Shown: positions 1 to 9,178 of the stretch, piece by piece
How the letters are laid out: each line of letters starts with the position of its first letter
Numbering within the stretch: the stretch's first letter is position 1
Assembly (NCBI RefSeq): GCF_001729485.1
Contig: NZ_CP017157.1
Span: 7,750,001 to 7,814,000 of the forward strand
From: Streptomyces lydicus
GTDB lineage: Bacteria; Actinomycetota; Actinomycetes; Streptomycetales; Streptomycetaceae
Direction of reading: 5' to 3'
Length of the DNA stretch: 64,000 nt
Translations under genes and position numbers: made by a program
Notes under the pieces: generated by a model
The model's database searches: none
The model's input: the letters and a program-made list of their open reading frames with translations, nothing else
What the model was told of the DNA's origin: nothing

Positions 1-1751
1 GCCAGCCCGGAGAACAGGAAGACGACCGAGGCGCCCAGGACCAGCCCGACGAGGTTGTTGGGCTGCGAGATGTCCAGGCTGAGCCCCATTCCGCCGGCCG
101 CGCTGCCGATGTTGCGCACGGCGGTGGCGATCGCGTCCCGGTACGAGCCGAAGAGCGCGGACGCCGCGAGCACGGCGGTGGCGATGGCGATGCCCTTGGT
201 GATGGCCTTGGTGGTGTTGCCGACCGCGTCCAGGTCGGTCAGCACCTGCGCGCCGTCACCGGTGACGTCACCGGACATCTCGGCGATGCCCTGCGCGTTG
301 TCGGAGACCGGTCCGAAGGTGTCCATCGCCACGATCACGCCGACGGTGGTCAGCAGGCCGGTGCCGGCCAGCGCCACCGCGAACAGCGCCAGCATGATGG
401 AGGCGCCGCCCAGCAGGAACGCCCCGTAGACGGCCAGGCCGATCAGCACCGCCGAGTAGACGGCCGACTCCAGACCGACCGAGATGCCGGAGAGGACCAC
501 GGTGGCGGGGCCGGTCAGCGAGGTCTTGCCGATGTCCCGCACGGGCCGCCGGCTGGTCTCGGTGAAGTAGCCGGTCAGCTGCTGGATCAGCGCGGCCAGC
601 ACGATGCCGATGGCGACCGCCACCAGCGCCAGCATCCGCGGGTCGCCGCTGCGGCCGAGGATCCCGGGGTCGGTGACCCCGGCCAGGTCGCGGTAGCTGG
701 ACGGCAGGTAGGTGAAGACCGCGGCGGCCACCAGGACCAGCGAGATGCCCGCGGAGATGAAGAAGCCGCGGTTGATGGCCGTCATGCCGCTGCGGTCACG
801 GCGCCGCGGCGCGACGACGAAGATGCCCACCATCGCGGTGAGCACCCCGATGGCGGGTACCAGCAGCGGGAAGGCGAGGCCGGCGTCACCGAAGGCGGCC
901 ATGCCCAGGATGAGCGCGGCGACCAGCGTCACCGCGTACGACTCGAAGAGGTCGGCCGCCATACCGGCGCAGTCACCGACGTTGTCGCCCACGTTGTCCG
1001 CGATGGTCGCGGCGTTGCGCGGGTCGTCCTCGGGGATGCCCTGCTCGACCTTGCCGACCAGGTCGGCGCCGACGTCCGCGGCCTTGGTGAAGATGCCGCC
1101 GCCGACCCTCATGAACATCGCGATCAGCGCGGCACCCAGGCCGAAGCCCTCCAGCACCTTGGGCGCGTCGACGGCGTACACGAGCACCACACAGGACGCG
1201 CCGAGCAGGCCCAGTCCCACGGTGAACATGCCGACCACGCCGCCGGTACGGAAAGCGATCTTCATCGCTTTGTGGGAGACCGCCGTAAGATCCTTTTCCC
1301 GATTGTCGCCCTCGGCCGGAGTCGCTTCCCGGGCGGCCGCCGCGACGCGCACATTGCTGCGCACCGCGAGCCACATGCCGATATAGCCGGTGGCCGCCGA
1401 GAATCCGGCACCGATCAGGAAGAAGCCGCTGCGTCCGGCGCGTTGCGTCCAATTGTCCGCGGGCAGCAGCATGAGCAGGAAGAACACCACCACGGCGAAT
1501 ACGCCGAGGGTCCGCAACTGCCGTGCCAGGTAGGCATTTGCGCCTTCCTGCACGGCCGCCGCGATCTTCTTCATACTGTCGGTTCCCTCGCCGGCCGCGA
1601 GCACCTGGCGGACCAGCACCGCTGCGACAGCCAGCGCTGCCAGGGCGACCACGGCGATCACCAGCACGATGCCGCGGTTGCCCGCCGTCAGCGAGGGCCC
1701 GGCCAGAAAAGAGGGGGTGTCAAGCATCTGAGGGGTGTAAGGCCCCGCCAT
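1..1751 (-). CDS. hppA: Membrane-bound H+-translocating pyrophosphatase, 3' end cut by window edge
   Basis: Integral membrane proton pump that hydrolyses cytoplasmic pyrophosphate. The reading frame starts with ATG at 1751 behind a perfect AGGAGG and stays open to base 1, so the C-terminal part is missing. Family signatures are visible: DVGADLVGKVE, DNVGDNVGDCAGMAADLF and GNTTKAITKG, together with many hydrophobic helices. In the family, the residue after GNTT separates K+-dependent pumps (Ala) from K+-independent ones (Lys, with Thr three positions later). Here it is Lys then Thr, so I infer a K+-independent H+-pump. The gene stands alone, with about 930 bp of gene-free DNA upstream. Identity is very confident. 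Confidence 0.95.
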   Translation of the reverse strand, partial: MAGPYTPQMLDTPSFLAGPSLTAGNRGIVLVIAVVALAALAVAAVLVRQVLAAGEGTDSMKKIAAAVQEGANAYLARQLRTLGVFAVVVFFLLMLLPADNWTQRAGRSGFFLIGAGFSAATGYIGMWLAVRSNVRVAAAAREATPAEGDNREKDLTAVSHKAMKIAFRTGGVVGMFTVGLGLLGASCVVLVYAVDAPKVLEGFGLGAALIAMFMRVGGGIFTKAADVGADLVGKVEQGIPEDDPRNAATIADNVGDNVGDCAGMAADLFESYAVTLVAALILGMAAFGDAGLAFPLLVPAIGVLTAMVGIFVVAPRRRDRSGMTAINRGFFISAGISLVLVAAAVFTYLPSSYRDLAGVTDPGILGRSGDPRMLALVAVAIGIVLAALIQQLTGYFTETSRRPVRDIGKTSLTGPATVVLSGISVGLESAVYSAVLIGLAVYGAFLLGGASIMLALFAVALAGTGLLTTVGVIVAMDTFGPVSDNAQGIAEMSGDVTGDGAQVLTDLDAVGNTTKAITKGIAIATAVLAASALFGSYRDAIATAVRNIGSAAGGMGLSLDISQPNNLVGLVLGASVVFLFSGL

Positions 1752-2262
1752 TCGTCCTCCTTGACGTTTGGCACATGGGCGCGCGGAAGCACGCTCAGGC
1801 GTCCTGAGCAAGATGTGCACGGGATTGTAGGGAGCCGCGGTTGATCAAAACAGGGCGCCTCAAAGGGAATTCGCCGATAGTCGCGAAGATCAAAAGGCTG
1901 ACGCCGCACAGAATTCGCCCGGACGAAGGAAAGCCCTGAATTCACTGACTGCCGGATGATGATCTCGCTGTCATACTGATCATTTTCGGCTCACCCACTG
2001 ATCGTCGCTGCTCAACGACTCCGCCGGGGAAAGGGCTCCCGCTGTGGCATGCGGGACGCCGGAGAGAATTGAGCCGTCCGGCCGCGTCCGTACGGGTGTC
2101 CGCGCCCCTCCGCACCGTCGACGGAAGCATGATGACAGGACGTCAGATCGAGTCCGGATCGCAATGCACGGGGCGGGCGCGGCGCGGGGACGCGGCACGC
2201 GAGACGCGGTGCGGCGGTGGGCGTGGCGCGGGGGACGCGGCGAGAGGCGCGGGCGGTTGCGC

Positions 2263-2324
2263 GGCCGGGGCCGGGCCGGGCAGCGGCACCGCTGGCCGGG
2301 GCCGGGCCGGTCCGGGCAGCGGCA
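2263..2324. repeat. Imperfect GC-rich direct repeat, two copies
   Basis: Two copies of a GGCCGGGGCCGGGCCGG...GGGCAGCGGCA unit (2263-2288 and 2294-2324), differing by a short insertion. Non-coding; no function evident. Confidence 0.6.
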
Positions 2325-2630
2325 TCGCGCAGGTGGCCGCCTGCCGGCCGCTGACGGGCCCGGAGGGCTCAGGGAGGCACCCAGGGGTACGTCAGGGTGC
2401 GGGCGGGACTCTGCGGTCGCTCCGGAACGGCCTGCGGGCGTACGCCGGAGCGTCGTACGCCGGCCACGAACGCGGGAACCGGCCTCGACACCTACGGGGG
2501 GGGCTCGCGCCTACGCAAAGGAAGCGCCCCTCGGCAGCATGGACACGCCTCAGGAGCACTTCAGGGGCACTTCAGGAACGCCTCGGCAGCGCTTCAGGAC
2601 TCAGGGGCGCACGCAGGGCAGCGCGGTCAC

Positions 2631-2666
2631 GCCCTGAGCAAGGCCCTGAGCAAGGCCCTGAGGAAG
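2631..2666. repeat. 12-bp tandem repeat, three units
   Basis: GCCCTGAGCAAG is present twice (2631-2642, 2643-2654), followed by a one-base variant (2655-2666). It lies just downstream of the 3' end of the anti-sigma gene. No function evident. Confidence 0.8.
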
Positions 2667-2682
2667 GCGCCGGGAAAGGGCG

Positions 2683-3126
2683 CTAGGGAAGGACTGCCGC
2701 TGTCGTCGTCGGCCAGGTCATGCGGATCATGCCGCCCTCCTGTCCGGCGGTCACCTCGACGTCGTCGACCAGCCCGCTGATGACCGCGAGGCCCATTTCG
2801 TCCTCGCCCTCGGCGTCGCCGTCCGCGACCCCCTCGGCCTGGGCGGCGCCCTGCGCACCGGCTCCACCGGGGCCGCCGGGCACGCCGTCGCCCACCTCGA
2901 TCGAGAACTTCTTCTCGTCCTCGATCAGCAGCACCCGCACCGGCGCCGCGATGTCATGGCTCTCGTGCAGTCCCACCGCCCGGCTGCACGCCTCACCCAC
3001 GGCCAGCCGCACCTCGTCCAGCACGGCCTCGTCCACCCCCGCGCGCCGTGCCACGGCAGCCGCGACCAGCCGCGCGGTGCGGACATGCTCAGGAAGGGCG
3101 CTGAAGCGAAGTTCGACGGTGGCCAT
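2683..3126 (-). CDS. RsbW-like anti-sigma factor (HATPase kinase fold), bldG partner
   Basis: 147-residue GHKL-type ATP-binding protein of the RsbW/SpoIIAB group, which sequester sigma factors and phosphorylate STAS antagonists. The N-terminal helix (PEHVRTARLVAAAVARRAG), DEVRLAVGEACSRAV and the C-terminal MGLAVISGLVDDVEV fit the fold. The central ATP-lid region is replaced by a Gly/Ala/Glu-rich stretch (about residues 82-110). It lies 113 bp downstream of bldG on the same strand, as in S. coelicolor, where the partner gene (SCO3548) encodes a BldG-binding anti-sigma factor. The start is ATG at 3126. Its sigma-factor target cannot be read from the sequence. Confidence 0.9.
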   Translation of the reverse strand: MATVELRFSALPEHVRTARLVAAAVARRAGVDEAVLDEVRLAVGEACSRAVGLHESHDIAAPVRVLLIEDEKKFSIEVGDGVPGGPGGAGAQGAAQAEGVADGDAEGEDEMGLAVISGLVDDVEVTAGQEGGMIRMTWPTTTAAVLP

Positions 3127-3239
3127 GCCATCCCCCTCGTTATGCGGGCGTGCGACGCAGGGGGCCGGACACCTCGTCCGGTACCCCCCACACTGCTTCC
3201 TCCCCCCGCGCCAGGCCGACGCGGGGGACCGGCAAACCG

Positions 3240-3581
3240 TCAGTCAGTGGCTGCGACGGCTTCCTCGACCGAGGTGTGAATCGGGAACACCTTGGTCAGA
3301 CCGGTGATACGGAAGATCTTGAGAATGCGCTCCTGGTTGCAGACCAGGCGCAGCGAGCCCTCATGGGCACGCACCCGCTTGAGCCCGCCGACCAGCACGC
3401 CGAGCCCAGTGGAGTCCAGGAAGTCGACACGTTCCATGTCCACCACGAGGTGGTAGCTTCCGTCGTTCACAAGCTCGACCAGCTGCTCGCGCAGCTTGGG
3501 CGCGGTGTATACATCAATCTCGCCACCGACCTCGACGACCGTACGGTCGCCAACGGTCCGGGTCGACAGGGACAGGTCCAC
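3240..3581 (-). CDS. bldG: Anti-sigma factor antagonist BldG
   Basis: 113-residue STAS-domain protein required in Streptomyces for aerial mycelium formation and antibiotic production. It is controlled by phosphorylation of a conserved serine. The phosphosite context [11 protein letters not shown] is intact and the length equals that of S. coelicolor BldG. Translation starts at GTG (3581), preceded by GGAGG with good spacing. The downstream RsbW-like gene on the same strand is the expected partner, and a helicase gene diverges upstream, so the 130-160 bp gap should carry the bldG promoter. Identification is by recalled sequence and by gene order. Confidence 0.96.
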   Translation of the reverse strand: MDLSLSTRTVGDRTVVEVGGEIDVYTAPKLREQLVELVNDGSYHLVVDMERVDFLDSTGLGVLVGGLKRVRAHEGSLRLVCNQERILKIFRITGLTKVFPIHTSVEEAVAATD

Positions 3582-3743
3582 GGATCCTCCAGCACCTTGC
3601 TATCGAGCGGTCGCCCCCCTGGGGCCTCCCCACCGAAGGTAGGGGCGGATCTGGCAGCCGCGATGGCATTCAATCACTTACCAGCAGGCGTGCACGACGC
3701 CCTTTAAGCATTGTCCGTCACTCCGGTGACACACTCGGTGCCG

Positions 3744-6167
3744 ATGGCCTCCAATCGACTCCCTCCGGATGCGGGCGCGCGTCCTACCCCAGGCATGATT
3801 CTCGAACGTCTCGCCCGAGGCGCGACCCGCGCTGCGCGCATCACTCATACGGAGCACTTGCCCCCGCGCATCGGCAGCCATGCCGACTGGCCGGAACGGA
3901 TCCGGCCGGAAGTGATCAACGCCATCCGTTCGGCCGGAATCGAGCGCCCATGGGCCCACCAGGCACGGACATCCGAACACGCATTGCGCGGCGAGTCGGT
4001 CGTCGTGGCCACCGGCACCGCCTCGGGCAAGTCACTGGCGTACCTCGCACCGGTCCTGTCCACGCTCCTGGACGGCTCCGAGGCGCCGAACGGCCGGGGA
4101 GCCACGGCCCTGTACCTGGCCCCCACGAAGGCGCTGGCGGCCGACCAGCGGCGCGCCGTGGGCGAACTGGCCGCCCCGCTGGGCACGGCCGTCCGGCCCG
4201 CGGCCTACGACGGTGACACCCCTGTCGAGGAGCGCGAGTGGGTCCGCCAGTACGCCAACTACGTGCTGACCAACCCCGACATGCTGCACCGCGGCATCCT
4301 GCCGTCACATCCCCGCTGGTCCTCCTTCCTGCGGGCGCTGCGCTATGTCGTCATCGACGAGTGCCACAGCTACCGCGGGGTATTCGGCTCGCACGTCGCC
4401 CAGGTCGTCCGCCGGCTGCGCCGGGTCTGCGCGCGCTACGGCTCCGAGCCGGTCTTCCTGCTCGCCTCCGCCACGGCGGCCGAGCCCGCCCGAGCCGCGA
4501 CCCGGCTGACCGGTGTGCCCGTGGTGGAGATCACCGAGGACACCTCGCCGCGCGGCGAGTTGGTCTTCGCACTGTGGGAGCCTCCGCTGACCGAGCTGCA
4601 CGGCGAGCAGGGCGCGCCGGTCCGCCGTACCGCCACCGCCGAGACCGCCGACCTGCTCACCGATCTCGCCGTCCAGGGCGTGCGCACCGTCGCCTTCGTA
4701 CGCTCGCGGCGCGGTGCCGAGCTGATCGCGCTGATCGCGCAGGAACGGCTGGCAGACGTCGACCGCTCGCTTCCCGGGCGGGTCGCGGCGTACCGGGGCG
4801 GATATCTGCCCGAGGAGCGCCGTGCCCTGGAGCGGGCCCTGCACAAGGGCGATCTTCTCGGCCTGGCCGCCACCACCGCGCTCGAACTGGGCGTGGACGT
4901 GTCCGGCCTCGACGCGGTGGTGATCGCCGGCTATCCGGGCACCCGGGCGTCCCTGTGGCAGCAGGCCGGGCGGGCCGGCCGCTCCGGTCAGGGCGCGCTG
5001 GCCGTGCTGGTGGCCCGCGACGACCCCCTGGACACGTATCTCGTCCACCATCCCGAGGCGCTCTTCGACCAGCCCGTCGAGTCCACCGTTCTGGATCCCG
5101 ACAACCCCTACGTGCTCGCGCCGCACCTGTGTGCCGCAGCCGCCGAACTCCCTCTCACCGAGGCGGACTTCCCGCTCTTCGGGCCCGCGGCGGCCGGGCT
5201 GATGCCGCAGCTGGAGGCCGCCGCGCTGCTGCGCCGCCGCGCCACCGGCTGGCACTGGACGCGCCGCGAGCGGGCCGCCGACCTCACCGACATCCGGGGC
5301 CAGGGCGGCTCGCCGGTGCAGGTCGTGGAGGCCGGCACCGGGCGACTGCTCGGCACCGTGGACGCCGCGGCCGCGCACACCACCGTGCACGACGGCGCGG
5401 TCCACCTCCACCAGGGCCGCACCTATGTCGTCCGGCACCTCGATCTGGACGACGACGTCGCCCTCGTCGAGGAGGCCAATCCGCCGTATTCCACGACCGC
5501 CCGGGACACCACCGCCATCTCCATCCTCGAAACGGACACCGAGGTCCCCTGGGGCGACGCCCGGCTGTGCTTCGGTTCCGTGGAGGTCACCAACCAGGTC
5601 GTCTCCTTCCTGCGCCGCAAACTGATCACCGGCGAGGTCCTGGGCGAGACCAAACTCGACCTGCCGCCCCGCACGCTGCGCACCCGCGCGGTCTGGTGGA
5701 CCGTGACCGAGGACCAGCTGGACGCCGCCCGCGTCGGCCCCCAGCAGCTGGGTGGCGCCCTGCACGCCGCGGAGCACGCCTCCATCGGCATGCTGCCGCT
5801 CTTCGCCACCTGTGACCGCTGGGACATCGGCGGCGTCTCCGTCCCGCTCCATCCGGACACCCTTCTGCCGACCGTCTTCGTCTACGACGGCCATCCCGGC
5901 GGCGCCGGCTTCGCCGAACGCGCCTTCCACACCGCCGCCGAATGGCTCACCGCCACCCGCCAGGCCATCGCCTCCTGCGAGTGCGAAGCGGGCTGCCCGT
6001 CCTGCATCCAGTCGCCCAAGTGCGGCAACGGCAACGATCCGCTCCACAAGCGGGGCGCCATCCGCCTGCTGGCGGAACTCCTGCGAGGGGCCCCGGCCGA
6101 CGCGGCGGAGCAGGCGAAGGGGCGGTCGGACGGGGAGGGGGGAACGGACGGAGGGGGCGGGGCGTAG
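3744..6167 (+). CDS. DEAD/DEAH-box helicase with C-terminal four-cysteine DUF1998 (MrfA-like)
   Basis: Superfamily 2 DNA helicase of about 807 residues. Visible motifs are Walker A ATGTASGKSLAYLAP, motif II VIDECHSYRG, motif III ASATAA and motif VI QQAGRAGRSGQ. The C-terminal DUF1998 part carries CECEAGCPSCIQSPKCGNGN, the four-cysteine metal site of Bacillus MrfA, which acts in mitomycin-damage repair. A repair role here is inferred from the family. The frame is open from TTG at 3711, and I prefer ATG 3744, but no strong ribosome-binding site decides between them. The gene diverges from bldG. Its 3' half is overlapped in antisense by an open frame continuing from the TadE-like gene. Confidence 0.9.
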   Translation: MASNRLPPDAGARPTPGMILERLARGATRAARITHTEHLPPRIGSHADWPERIRPEVINAIRSAGIERPWAHQARTSEHALRGESVVVATGTASGKSLAYLAPVLSTLLDGSEAPNGRGATALYLAPTKALAADQRRAVGELAAPLGTAVRPAAYDGDTPVEEREWVRQYANYVLTNPDMLHRGILPSHPRWSSFLRALRYVVIDECHSYRGVFGSHVAQVVRRLRRVCARYGSEPVFLLASATAAEPARAATRLTGVPVVEITEDTSPRGELVFALWEPPLTELHGEQGAPVRRTATAETADLLTDLAVQGVRTVAFVRSRRGAELIALIAQERLADVDRSLPGRVAAYRGGYLPEERRALERALHKGDLLGLAATTALELGVDVSGLDAVVIAGYPGTRASLWQQAGRAGRSGQGALAVLVARDDPLDTYLVHHPEALFDQPVESTVLDPDNPYVLAPHLCAAAAELPLTEADFPLFGPAAAGLMPQLEAAALLRRRATGWHWTRRERAADLTDIRGQGGSPVQVVEAGTGRLLGTVDAAAAHTTVHDGAVHLHQGRTYVVRHLDLDDDVALVEEANPPYSTTARDTTAISILETDTEVPWGDARLCFGSVEVTNQVVSFLRRKLITGEVLGETKLDLPPRTLRTRAVWWTVTEDQLDAARVGPQQLGGALHAAEHASIGMLPLFATCDRWDIGGVSVPLHPDTLLPTVFVYDGHPGGAGFAERAFHTAAEWLTATRQAIASCECEAGCPSCIQSPKCGNGNDPLHKRGAIRLLAELLRGAPADAAEQAKGRSDGEGGTDGGGGA

Positions 6168-6542
6168 GGCATGCCTCGCGGGTGCCCGGTGGGGCGGTTG
6201 CGCCTCGGGCGGGCCCGCACGTGCCCGGACCCGCGCGATGAACGGCGAGCGGCCCACCTCGACCGATACGTCCGCGACATCCCCGGTCACCGAGCAGCGC
6301 ACCAGACGGGCACGCTGTGCGGCGGCCACCCTGCCCGCCACCGCACAGGCCCCGGCCTGGCCCTGGAGAGCCTGGTCCGCCGCGGCGAGGGCCGCGAGGT
6401 CGGCGGCGCCGCCCGCCCGGTGCCGTACGGTGACGGCCCGGCCCACGCCGAGCAGCGCCAGGAAGACCGCGCACAGCGCCGCCGCCGCGAAGACCGTCCA
6501 GACCGTCGCCGAACCCTCATCGCCCTTCCGATTCCTCCGCAC
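6168..6542 (-). CDS. Rv3654c-like TadE-family minor pilin protein, 3' end not definable
   Basis: Starts at GTG 6542 with GDEGSATVWTVFAAAALCAV, the flat hydrophobic N-terminal helix of TadE-like proteins encoded at the end of actinobacterial Tad operons. The homologous part (about 120 residues) runs to around 6180. No stop codon follows: the frame stays open, antisense to the helicase gene, down to 4305. The coordinates given cover only the supported part. Either the stop has been lost and the protein has a long spurious tail, or a frameshift (real or from sequencing) lies near 6170-6280. It overlaps tadE by 26 bp, so translation is probably coupled. Confidence 0.6.
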
Positions 6543-6918
6543 GGGCCACCGCCTCCCCTCCGACCTTGATCGCCAGCTGCCCCAGCCCCGGCAGGTCCGC
6601 CTCGACCCGTACGCGCACCAGGTCGCCCTCCCGCGCCAGCGCGATCCGCGCGTCCCGTGGGGCCGCGCCCCGGGCCGCCGTGAGCACCGCGGGCCGCGGT
6701 TCCGACCGGGCCGCCGCCCGCGCCCCGGCCCGCGCGGCGTCCACACACTCGATGCGGGCACAGACCGCCATCAGCCCCCAGATGAGCGCCCCCACGACGG
6801 CCACCAGCACCGGCAGCACCACGGCGGTCTCCGCGGTCACGAATCCGCCGTCGCGCGCGGGACGCAGGGCGCCACGGGCCGGAGGCGGTAGCCCGCCACT
6901 GCCGTCAGAACGGAGCAT
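6517..6918 (-). CDS. TadE-family pilus assembly/minor pilin protein
   Basis: About 133 residues. After a short N-terminal leader comes DGGFVTAETAVVLPVLVAVV, a type IV pilin-like segment with the conserved Glu after TA, followed by one transmembrane helix and a small extracytoplasmic domain. In Tad systems, TadE-like pseudopilins help assemble or anchor Flp pili. I chose ATG 6918; a TTG at 6933 is also possible. It overlaps the 3' end of the DUF4244 gene by 14 bp and the next TadE-like gene by 26 bp, which is typical of a coupled operon. Confidence 0.85.
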   Translation of the reverse strand: MLRSDGSGGLPPPARGALRPARDGGFVTAETAVVLPVLVAVVGALIWGLMAVCARIECVDAARAGARAAARSEPRPAVLTAARGAAPRDARIALAREGDLVRVRVEADLPGLGQLAIKVGGEAVARAEESEGR

Positions 6919-7114
6919 GGAGCGCTCGCTCAAGCACCGACTGCAGCATCGACTTCACGGCCTGGCTCGTCACGAGCCGATAGAGCACCACTGCCAGCGC
7001 GCACGCGGCGAGCGTGCCCATGGCGTACTCCGCCGTGGTCATTCCCCTGTCGTCGGCCGCCGCCGCCCGCAGCCCGGTCCACCAGCGTCGCGTCTTCGCG
7101 TACATGGCATGCAT
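6905..7114 (-). CDS. DUF4244 small pilin-like membrane protein (Flp-like)
   Basis: 69 residues. The segment DDRGMTTAEYAMGTLAACA is a Flp-type prepilin processing context (Gly followed by a hydrophobic helix with a conserved Glu at position +5), then a transmembrane helix and a short basic/hydrophobic tail. It is the best candidate for the major pilin of this Tad locus. ATG 7114 follows GGGGG with suitable spacing. It lies between tadC and tadE on the same strand, after a gap of about 200 bp that may hold an internal promoter. Confidence 0.85.
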   Translation of the reverse strand: MHAMYAKTRRWWTGLRAAAADDRGMTTAEYAMGTLAACALAVVLYRLVTSQAVKSMLQSVLERALHAPF

Positions 7115-7310
7115 TCCGTTCCCCCCGTTTCCTCCGGCTCCGCGCCGGCCGCTGAACTCGCGAGTTCCACCGGACAGTTGGATTCCGGTGTTCGCGAAGG
7201 TGTTGTGTGAAGGTGTTCGTCTTGGTATCGATTTCCGTTGCGAGGTCGATGCCGGTCACGGCTTCGGTTTCAATGCCGGCCTTGTGTCCGGGGCGGTGCG
7301 GTGCCGGTGA

Positions 7311-8195
7311 TCAGGTGCGCCCCAACAGGCCCGCTGCCAGGCCGATCAGCACCGGTGCCACGCCCAGCGTCAGGAACGCCGGCAGGAAGCACGCCGCCAG
7401 CGGGAGGGTGACCAGCACCCCGGCCCGGCGGGCTCGCGCGGTGGCCGCTCTGGCGTGCTCCGCCCGCAGATCCGCCGCGATCCGGGACGCCGATTCGACG
7501 GCCGGGACCCCGGATATCCCGGCGCGCTCCATGCAACGCGCCAGCCCTTCCGCTCCGGGGAGAGCGGCCAGCCGCTGCCACACGACGGCCGGTTCGCCGC
7601 CCAGCCGCAGTTCTGCCGCCACCTGGCGCAGCCGCTCGGCGACGGGCCCGTCGAGCGAGCGGCCCACCGCGTCGGCGGCCTCCCCCGGCCCGGCGCCCGC
7701 GGCGAGACAGGCCGCGAGCAGATCGCCGGCCGGGGCCAGCGCCGTACGCATCTCCACATCGGCCAACCGCGCTGCCTGCGCGCCTCTTTGGCGCATCAGC
7801 CAGCGACGCGTTCCGAAGCCCACGGCGAGTCCTGACAGCGCACCGGGCACCCCACCGACGAGGATGGCCACGCACAGCGCCGCCCCCAGGGCCCCGAGCC
7901 ATGCCCTTGCCCCGCCACCGTCCCCCGGACCACCAATCGCGCGTTCGTCTCCCCGTATGCCGTCTTCCGGCCGCGCACCGCGCGGCCGCTGACGGCGGCG
8001 ACCGGCGGCCACCGTGGTCCGGGCCGTGGGCCCGCCCCTCCCGTCGGCCGGGTACGGGCCGCCACCCCACACCGCCGGCACCCGTCGCCGCACGGCCCGC
8101 TCGCGGCGCGCTTCCCGCGCCAGCGCCAGGACGCACAGCACCGCCACCGCGGCCGCACCCGTCATCCCCAGCCTGTGGACAACTTCTGCCTCCAT
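7311..8195 (-). CDS. tadC: Type II secretion F-domain protein, TadC-like
   Basis: 294 residues with a GspF/T2SSF domain. It has an N-terminal helix, an Arg-rich cytoplasmic stretch, then a helical bundle (ALAPAGDLLAACLAAGAGPG...GEPAVVWQRLAALPGAEGLA) and C-terminal transmembrane helices. It forms the inner-membrane platform of the pilus machine with TadB. It starts at ATG 8195, inside the 3' end of tadB (34-bp overlap). The TadB/TadC assignment rests on gene order. Confidence 0.88.
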   Translation of the reverse strand: MEAEVVHRLGMTGAAAVAVLCVLALAREARRERAVRRRVPAVWGGGPYPADGRGGPTARTTVAAGRRRQRPRGARPEDGIRGDERAIGGPGDGGGARAWLGALGAALCVAILVGGVPGALSGLAVGFGTRRWLMRQRGAQAARLADVEMRTALAPAGDLLAACLAAGAGPGEAADAVGRSLDGPVAERLRQVAAELRLGGEPAVVWQRLAALPGAEGLARCMERAGISGVPAVESASRIAADLRAEHARAATARARRAGVLVTLPLAACFLPAFLTLGVAPVLIGLAAGLLGRT

Positions 8196-9178
8196 GACTT
8201 CCCCTCCCCGTTCGTCCCATTTCCTTCCGTCCTATGGCCGCCCTCCGCCGCCGCGACGATGTGGGTCGTCCAGACCACGCCGCCCCATTCCAGGAGCCCG
8301 CCCGCCACGAGACAGGCCCAGCCCGCCGAGGTGTGCAGCAGCACTCTCAGGGGGTCGGCGCCCAGCGCGCTGCCCATCAGGAGCCCGCCTGCCGGGAGCA
8401 GGGCGAGCATCAGCGCGGTGGCCCGGGGCCCCGCCAACTGGGCCCGCAGCTCGTCACGTTGGTCCCGCTGGGCGCGGAGCCCGGCCGCGATGCGCTCCAG
8501 TCCGGAAGCCAGGGCGGCACCGCCCTCCACCGCCACCTGCCAGCAGGCCGCCATGCCGGTCAGCCCCTCCGCGCCCGGTAGCCGGGCCGCGGCACGCAGC
8601 GCCTGGGGCACATCACCTCCGTAACGCGCGGCCGCCACCACCGCCGAACCCGCCGCCCCGAGCCCCGGCAGTCTGACGGCGGCCAGGGCCTGGACCGGCT
8701 GCCGCCCGGCCCGCAGCTCTCCCGCCACCCCAGCGCACAGGGTGATCACTTCCGCGGCCCGACGGTCCCGCGCCCGCTCGGCACCGCGGGCGGCCAGCCA
8801 CCGGCGGACGAGGAACAGGGCAACCGGCGAGGCCAGCACCGGCAGCACGGACCCGCCCAGCACGCCCAGCGCCAGCCCCGCGGGCAGACACCAGCCCTCC
8901 GGCCCGAGCACACCCCGGCGTCCGACACCCCAACGCCGCTCCTCGCCCGTTCCGTCCGAAGCCGCCTCGCCCGTCGGCTCCACATCCGGCAGCTGTGCCG
9001 CCCCCTCGCCCCGCAGCCGGGCCCACCACCGCGCCGCCGGGCCCGCTTCCCCGTCCGGGCCGAACAGCGCCCGGGCCCGCCGCCGTACGTGCCGGCGACC
9101 ACGGACAGCCAGGTGGGCTGCCACTCCCGCGCAGAGCGCCGCGACCGCCGTCGCCAGCGTCATCGCAGGCCAGTTCAT
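8162..9178 (-). CDS. tadB: Type II secretion F-domain protein, TadB-like
   Basis: About 338 residues. It has N-terminal transmembrane helices, an Arg-rich cytoplasmic region, the T2SSF helical domain (ELRAGRQPVQALAAVRLPG ... GGAALASGLERIAAGLRAQ) and a final pair of membrane helices. It is the platform partner of TadC and of the ATPase TadA. The ATG at 9178 overlaps the tadA stop in an ATGA arrangement, which fixes the start despite 14 upstream in-frame codons. Confidence 0.9.
   Translation of the reverse strand: MNWPAMTLATAVAALCAGVAAHLAVRGRRHVRRRARALFGPDGEAGPAARWWARLRGEGAAQLPDVEPTGEAASDGTGEERRWGVGRRGVLGPEGWCLPAGLALGVLGGSVLPVLASPVALFLVRRWLAARGAERARDRRAAEVITLCAGVAGELRAGRQPVQALAAVRLPGLGAAGSAVVAAARYGGDVPQALRAAARLPGAEGLTGMAACWQVAVEGGAALASGLERIAAGLRAQRDQRDELRAQLAGPRATALMLALLPAGGLLMGSALGADPLRVLLHTSAGWACLVAGGLLEWGGVVWTTHIVAAAEGGHRTEGNGTNGEGKSWRQKLSTGWG

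Larger units (their letters stand above)
1752..2682. other. Gene-free GC-rich stretch with short repeats
   Basis: No reading frame here has a convincing start, ribosome-binding site or recognisable protein; the open frames are low-complexity Arg/Gly/Ala translations. It holds an imperfect direct repeat (2263-2288 and 2294-2324) and a 12-bp tandem repeat (2631-2666). The first ~150 bases should contain the hppA promoter, which I could not place. Confidence 0.6.

Noticed and set aside
2044-2686. Two overlapping plus-strand frames of about 200 codons
   Set aside because: Arg/Gly/Ala low-complexity translations across tandem repeats, no ribosome-binding site and no homologous feature recognised.
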